DNA of 64,000 nucleotides from Bacteroidales bacterium (GTDB lineage: Bacteria > Bacteroidota > Bacteroidia > Bacteroidales > F082): contig JAKSMU010000008.1 in the NCBI GenBank assembly GCA_024400455.1, positions 1 through 64,000 of the forward strand. The letters are read 5' to 3'. The notes below the pieces were generated by a model. That model searched no databases. It saw only the letters and a list, made by a program, of their open reading frames with translations, and was not told where the DNA came from. This document shows positions 60,490 through 64,000 of this stretch, one piece after another. The position numbers and the translations under genes were made by a program. How positions within the stretch are numbered: position 1 is the stretch's first letter; each line of letters begins with the position of its first letter.

Positions 60490-62682
60490 ATGAACATGTT
60501 ACCTGACACTTACTCACAGGAAAAAAAAGAGGAAATCGAACGACGACATCAGATTTTGCTCGATGCGTGGCAAACCCGCAAAGAAACCCAAGACCTCGAG
60601 ATGGTCGAGAAGGCATTTTACTTTGCTGCCGAAGCTCACAAAAACCAGCGCCGCCGTTCAGGCGAGCCCTACATTTACCACCCTATCGCCGTAGCCACCA
60701 TTGCTGCCCAAGACATCGGTTTGGGCCGCACTTCCATTATCTGTGCATTACTCCACGATGTGGTGGAAGACACTGAATACACTATAGAAAACATCACGGA
60801 CATGTTTGGTGAAAAGGTGGCGCGTGTTGTCAATGGTTTGACCAAACTCAACCAAAGCGACGACATGGAAAGCGTTCAGGCCGAAAACTTCAAGCGCACC
60901 ATCAGTTCACTTTCTTACGACATTCGCGTGGTGCTCATAAAGCTGGCCGACCGTTTGCACAACATGCGAACTCTCGACTCGATGCCGCCTCACAAACAAC
61001 TGAAGATTGCCTCGGAAACCGTTTACCTTTATGCGCCTCTCGCCTATCGTCTGGGATTACATTCCATCAAGATCGAGCTGGAAGACCTGGCACTGAAATA
61101 CACCGACCCCACCTTATATAATACTATTAGCGCACGAATGGACGGTGTTCGCGAGCAACGCAACCACGAACTAAAAGAATTCGCACAACCGATTGAAGAA
61201 AAACTGAAGAAATACGGCATCCCTGCCGAAATAAAAATCATTGAGCGTTCCATCAACTCGGTGTGCCAGCGCATCCGCAAAAAGGAACTGCCTTTTGAAG
61301 ATCTTTACGGCAATTTCCTTGTGAGAATCGTTGTCGATTGTCCCTTGGAAATGGAAAAGATGGAATGTTGGCGAATTTACGCCGTGCTTACCAGCATCTA
61401 CAGGCCTAACACAGCCATGCTCAAGGATTACATCTCCATCCCGAAAATCAACGGATACGAATCACTTCACTCCGTAGTGATGGGGCAAAACGGCAACTGG
61501 GTCGATGTGCAGATCCGCAGCAAACGCATGGAAGAGCTGGCCGAAAAAGGTTTTGCAGCTTATTGGAAATATAAGACAGACGAACAGACCGAAAGTGGTT
61601 TCGACGAATGGCTGAAGAAAGCACAAGACCTTATCGGCAACAGCGGCAACAACGCCATTGAGTTTGTCGACAATTTCAAGCTCGACCTTTTCGCAAAAGA
61701 GATCTTCGTTTTCACACCGCAAGGCAAAATGATTTCGATGCCACGAGGCGCCACCGTTCTTGATTTCGCATACTACATTCACTCCGAAATTGGCGACCAC
61801 TGCATTGCTGCCAATGTGAACAGCAAGCTAGCACAACTCAACCAGCCGCTCCGCACCGGCGACCAAGTGGAAGTCATCACTTCCGAAGCGCAACATCCGC
61901 AGGAGAAATGGTTCGAATATGTCATCACAGCTTTTGCCAAATCGAAACTGAAGAACGGTATCAAGGAATACCGCAAAGTGTTCCGCGAAGAAGGAGAAGC
62001 CTTGTTCAACGAAATCATGAAGAAAATCGGCGAAGAGCCTTCGAAAAGCAACCGCACCAAAATTATGGAAGTCGAAGGCATCACTAGTTCTGTTGATTTC
62101 ACCTATTTTGTCGCCACTGGAAAAATCAACGAGCAGAGCATACGCAGCATCCTTAAGCCACAATCGGGCAACAACAGTTTCCTGAGCGCCATCACCTTTG
62201 GCATCTGGGGAAACAACGGCAAAACAAAACAAGAAAAACCGACACTCAAGTCATCGGGAGAATTCGACTTCCAGGTGGCTACCTGCTGCAACCCAATTCC
62301 GGGCGACGATGTCATCGCTTTCAACTTCCCCGGCGAGCCGCTTCACATTCACCGCAGCAACTGCCCGAAAGCCATCGAACTCTCATCGCGCTATGGCGGA
62401 AACATCGTGAAAGCAAAATGGCAGCCAAAGAGCGAAATTGCTTTCCTTGCCGCACTGAAATTCACTGCCTTAGACCAAGTCGGCCTGCTTAACAAGATGA
62501 CAGATTTGCTCTCAAACGAAATGAAGCTCAACCTGCACTCCCTGCAGATGGAATCGAAACAGGAACTTGTTGAAGCAACCATTTCAATCTATGTCCACAG
62601 CACGCAAGAACTCAATGCGCTCATTGGTAAACTAAACAAAATCAACGGCGTACAAAAAGTCATTAGGATCAGCAACGACTAA
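60490..62682 (+). CDS. Bifunctional (p)ppGpp synthetase/hydrolase RelA/SpoT
   Basis: 730 residues in the long RSH order. The HD hydrolase domain has intact LLHDVVEDTEYT (near 96) and KLADRLHNMRTL (near 155). The synthetase domain has KDYISIPKINGYESLHSVVMG (near 305) and VDVQIRSKRMEELAEKGFAAYWKYK (near 337), where Tyr replaces the usual His of AAHW. TGS (near 398-455), a zinc-finger/helical region (TCCNPIPGDDVIAF near 597) and an ACT domain (about 650-730) complete it. It makes and degrades the starvation signal. The order with fur-like and purA genes downstream is common in Bacteroidetes. Confidence 0.94.
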   Translation: MNMLPDTYSQEKKEEIERRHQILLDAWQTRKETQDLEMVEKAFYFAAEAHKNQRRRSGEPYIYHPIAVATIAAQDIGLGRTSIICALLHDVVEDTEYTIENITDMFGEKVARVVNGLTKLNQSDDMESVQAENFKRTISSLSYDIRVVLIKLADRLHNMRTLDSMPPHKQLKIASETVYLYAPLAYRLGLHSIKIELEDLALKYTDPTLYNTISARMDGVREQRNHELKEFAQPIEEKLKKYGIPAEIKIIERSINSVCQRIRKKELPFEDLYGNFLVRIVVDCPLEMEKMECWRIYAVLTSIYRPNTAMLKDYISIPKINGYESLHSVVMGQNGNWVDVQIRSKRMEELAEKGFAAYWKYKTDEQTESGFDEWLKKAQDLIGNSGNNAIEFVDNFKLDLFAKEIFVFTPQGKMISMPRGATVLDFAYYIHSEIGDHCIAANVNSKLAQLNQPLRTGDQVEVITSEAQHPQEKWFEYVITAFAKSKLKNGIKEYRKVFREEGEALFNEIMKKIGEEPSKSNRTKIMEVEGITSSVDFTYFVATGKINEQSIRSILKPQSGNNSFLSAITFGIWGNNGKTKQEKPTLKSSGEFDFQVATCCNPIPGDDVIAFNFPGEPLHIHRSNCPKAIELSSRYGGNIVKAKWQPKSEIAFLAALKFTALDQVGLLNKMTDLLSNEMKLNLHSLQMESKQELVEATISIYVHSTQELNALIGKLNKINGVQKVIRISND

Positions 62683-62728
62683 AAGCATCATTATTTGGAA
62701 TAATTCAAAATCATTTCGATTTATTTCA

Positions 62729-62736
62729 TACTTTTG
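62729..62736 (+). promoter_or_regulatory. Promoter -7 element of the Fur-family gene
   Basis: TACTTTTG, 20 bases before the ATG at 62757. Confidence 0.5.
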
Positions 62737-62756
62737 CAAAAGCAACCGTTGTGACA

Positions 62757-63203
62757 ATGAAAGACTCAAACGACAACACCTTACTTACTGTCAGGAAGCT
62801 CTTCACCGACTACCTGCAATCAAGGAACCTGCGCAAAACGCCGGAACGATACGCCATACTGAAAGAGATTTACTCCATCAAAGGGCATTTCGGCATTGAG
62901 CAGCTTTATAACAAAATGAAAGAGAGCAAATACCGCGTCAGCCGTGCCACATTATATAACACGATTGAACTGCTTCTCGATTGCGGTTTAGTCATCAAGC
63001 ACCAGTTTGGACGCAATTGTTCTCAGTACGAGAAATCGTATAAATTCCGCCAGCACGATCATTTCATCGATGTGGAGACAGAAACCGTTTTGGAATTCTG
63101 CGACCCACGGCTTCTTGAAATACAAAAATCCATCGAAGAGCAACTGGGTGTGGAAATCACGCACCACTCGCTGATCTTTTATGGAAGAAAGAAAAAGGAA
63201 TGA
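62757..63203 (+). CDS. Fur-family transcriptional regulator
   Basis: 148 residues from the ATG at 62757; an in-frame GTG at 62751 is a weaker choice. The winged-helix DNA-binding domain (residues 8-88) has RKTPERYAILKEIYSIKGHFGIEQLYNKMKE and VSRATLYNTIELLLDCGLV. The C-terminal half has HDHFIDVETETVLEFCDPR and ends THHSLIFYGRKKKE. Fur proteins sense Fe, Zn or peroxide. The usual CxxC at the start of the dimerisation domain is missing (IDVETETV in its place), so the structural zinc site is incomplete. It lies between relA/spoT and purA. Confidence 0.92.
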   Translation: MKDSNDNTLLTVRKLFTDYLQSRNLRKTPERYAILKEIYSIKGHFGIEQLYNKMKESKYRVSRATLYNTIELLLDCGLVIKHQFGRNCSQYEKSYKFRQHDHFIDVETETVLEFCDPRLLEIQKSIEEQLGVEITHHSLIFYGRKKKE

Positions 63204-63267
63204 ATCGGAAGAAAAAACCAGATTTTGCACAACAAAACACAAATTTGAACACATAACAAAACACGAC

Positions 63268-64000
63268 ATGAATAAAATTGACATACTCCTCGGTTTGCAA
63301 TGGGGTGATGAAGGCAAGGGCAAGGTTGTTGATGCCTTGACTCCAAAATACGACATTGTGGCTCGTTTTCAAGGCGGACCAAATGCTGGTCACACCATCA
63401 AATTCGAAGGAAAAAAATTCGTATTGCACAACATTCCGTCAGGCGTCCTGACACCTGGTTGCATCAATGTCATCGGCAACGGTGTCATCATTGAGCCGAA
63501 CATCCTAAAAGGTGAAATCGAAGGTCTGCGCGAAGCCGGCTTCAATCTTAAGGACACCCTGCTGATTTCCAGCCGTGCTCACCTGATTCTGCCTACCCAT
63601 CGCGCATTGGATGCTGCCAATGAAAAGGCATTGGGCAAAATGAAAATAGGTTCAACGCTGAAAGGCATTGGTCCAACATATACCGACAAAACCGCCAGAA
63701 AAGGCTTACGCATTGGCGACATCAACTCCACCGAATTCAAGGCCCGTTACGAAACACTGAAAGCAGCACACCTTCAGCAGATCGCATCCTTAGGTTTCGA
63801 CATGGAAGGTTTCCAGCTCGACGGCGTCAGTTTTGCCGAATACGAAAAGCTGTGGTTCGAAGGCATCGAATACTTGAAGCAATACACTTTCATCGATAGC
63901 GAATACTACCTCAACGAAGCGCTTGACAACGGCAAGAAGATATTGGCTGAAGGCGCACAAGGTTCCATGTTGGATGTTGATTTCGGCAGTTATCCTTTTG
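63268..64000 (+). CDS. purA: Adenylosuccinate synthetase (partial, cut by the window end)
   Basis: 244 residues are visible from the ATG at 63268; the frame is still open at 64000, about 180 residues short of the usual length. The P-loop-like GLQWGDEGKGKVVD is at residues 9-22, ARFQGGPNAGHTI near 32 and ISSRAHLILPTHRALD near 100. The GSTLKGIGPTYTDKTAR segment lies near 127. The enzyme joins IMP and aspartate with GTP, the first step from IMP to AMP. Confidence 0.97.
   Translation, partial: MNKIDILLGLQWGDEGKGKVVDALTPKYDIVARFQGGPNAGHTIKFEGKKFVLHNIPSGVLTPGCINVIGNGVIIEPNILKGEIEGLREAGFNLKDTLLISSRAHLILPTHRALDAANEKALGKMKIGSTLKGIGPTYTDKTARKGLRIGDINSTEFKARYETLKAAHLQQIASLGFDMEGFQLDGVSFAEYEKLWFEGIEYLKQYTFIDSEYYLNEALDNGKKILAEGAQGSMLDVDFGSYPF

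Overview
The window comes from a member of the Bacteroidota, almost certainly order Bacteroidales. The evidence is: family-restricted genes (DUF5683, DUF6089, DUF4956 with a VTC-type polymerase, PorT, a type IX sorting domain), the order relA/spoT - fur - purA, the order nadK - DUF6089 - uppS - bamA - ompH - ompH, and the Bacteroidetes promoter element TAnnTTTG upstream of many genes. A fused KorA subunit, KorB and a small 2[4Fe-4S] ferredoxin suggest an anaerobe. The genus cannot be named from this sequence. Nearly all of the window is chromosomal core; I see no insertion sequence, phage or CRISPR array.

Layout. 1-8.3 kb (+): end of an unknown gene, parA-parB, DUF5683, dapB, signal peptidase I, ftsK, a LolA-like carrier. 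8.3-10.5 kb (+): pnuC overlapping a NadR-type kinase that is fused in frame to a GT4 glycosyltransferase. 10.5-14 kb (-): lpxD, lpxC (without the FabZ half usual in this phylum), lpxA and a DUF7935-like protein. 14-21 kb (+): a leucine-rich-repeat surface protein with a type IX sorting signal, a short repeat-rich spacer, an aspartate aminotransferase, heptose-7-phosphate kinase, menG, porT, tRNA-Glu and lipoate ligase. 21-33 kb (-): M16 peptidase, DsbD, TilS, flavin reductase, two small membrane proteins, korB and korA. 33-34 kb (+): ferredoxin and an orphan lipoprotein. 34-42 kb (-): a long gene string running from a lipoprotein through a polyphosphate polymerase, DUF4956, DUF2490, a fused Ser/Thr kinase-AAA+ ATPase and a small acidic protein to a GH2 glycosidase. 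42-50 kb: the most interesting region, below. 50-60 kb (-): lepA, dprA, rsgA, nadK and the outer-membrane assembly genes. 60-64 kb (+): relA/spoT, a Fur-family regulator, and purA cut by the window end.

The 41.9-49.9 kb region looks like a complete locus for sulfonolipids (capnine type), regulated from a shared divergent control region. On the minus strand are a MarR-family regulator and an alpha-oxoamine synthase of the serine palmitoyltransferase / cysteate acyltransferase type. Divergently, on the plus strand, an apparent operon holds an OprO/P-like porin, a YeiH-family sulfur-anion transporter, a 92-residue membrane protein, a cysteate synthase (threonine-synthase-like), a short-chain reductase and a two-module VOC protein. 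The chemistry fits: sulfite plus phosphoserine gives cysteate, condensation with an acyl thioester gives 3-ketocapnine, and reduction gives capnine. The control region between the two arms holds a perfect 16-bp palindrome and a 15/16 copy of it, one near each promoter, which are natural candidates for the MarR operator. The porin, YeiH, small protein and VOC protein would be accessory genes whose roles are not established.

A second locus worth attention is the polyphosphate polymerase string with a kinase-AAA+ fusion at its end.
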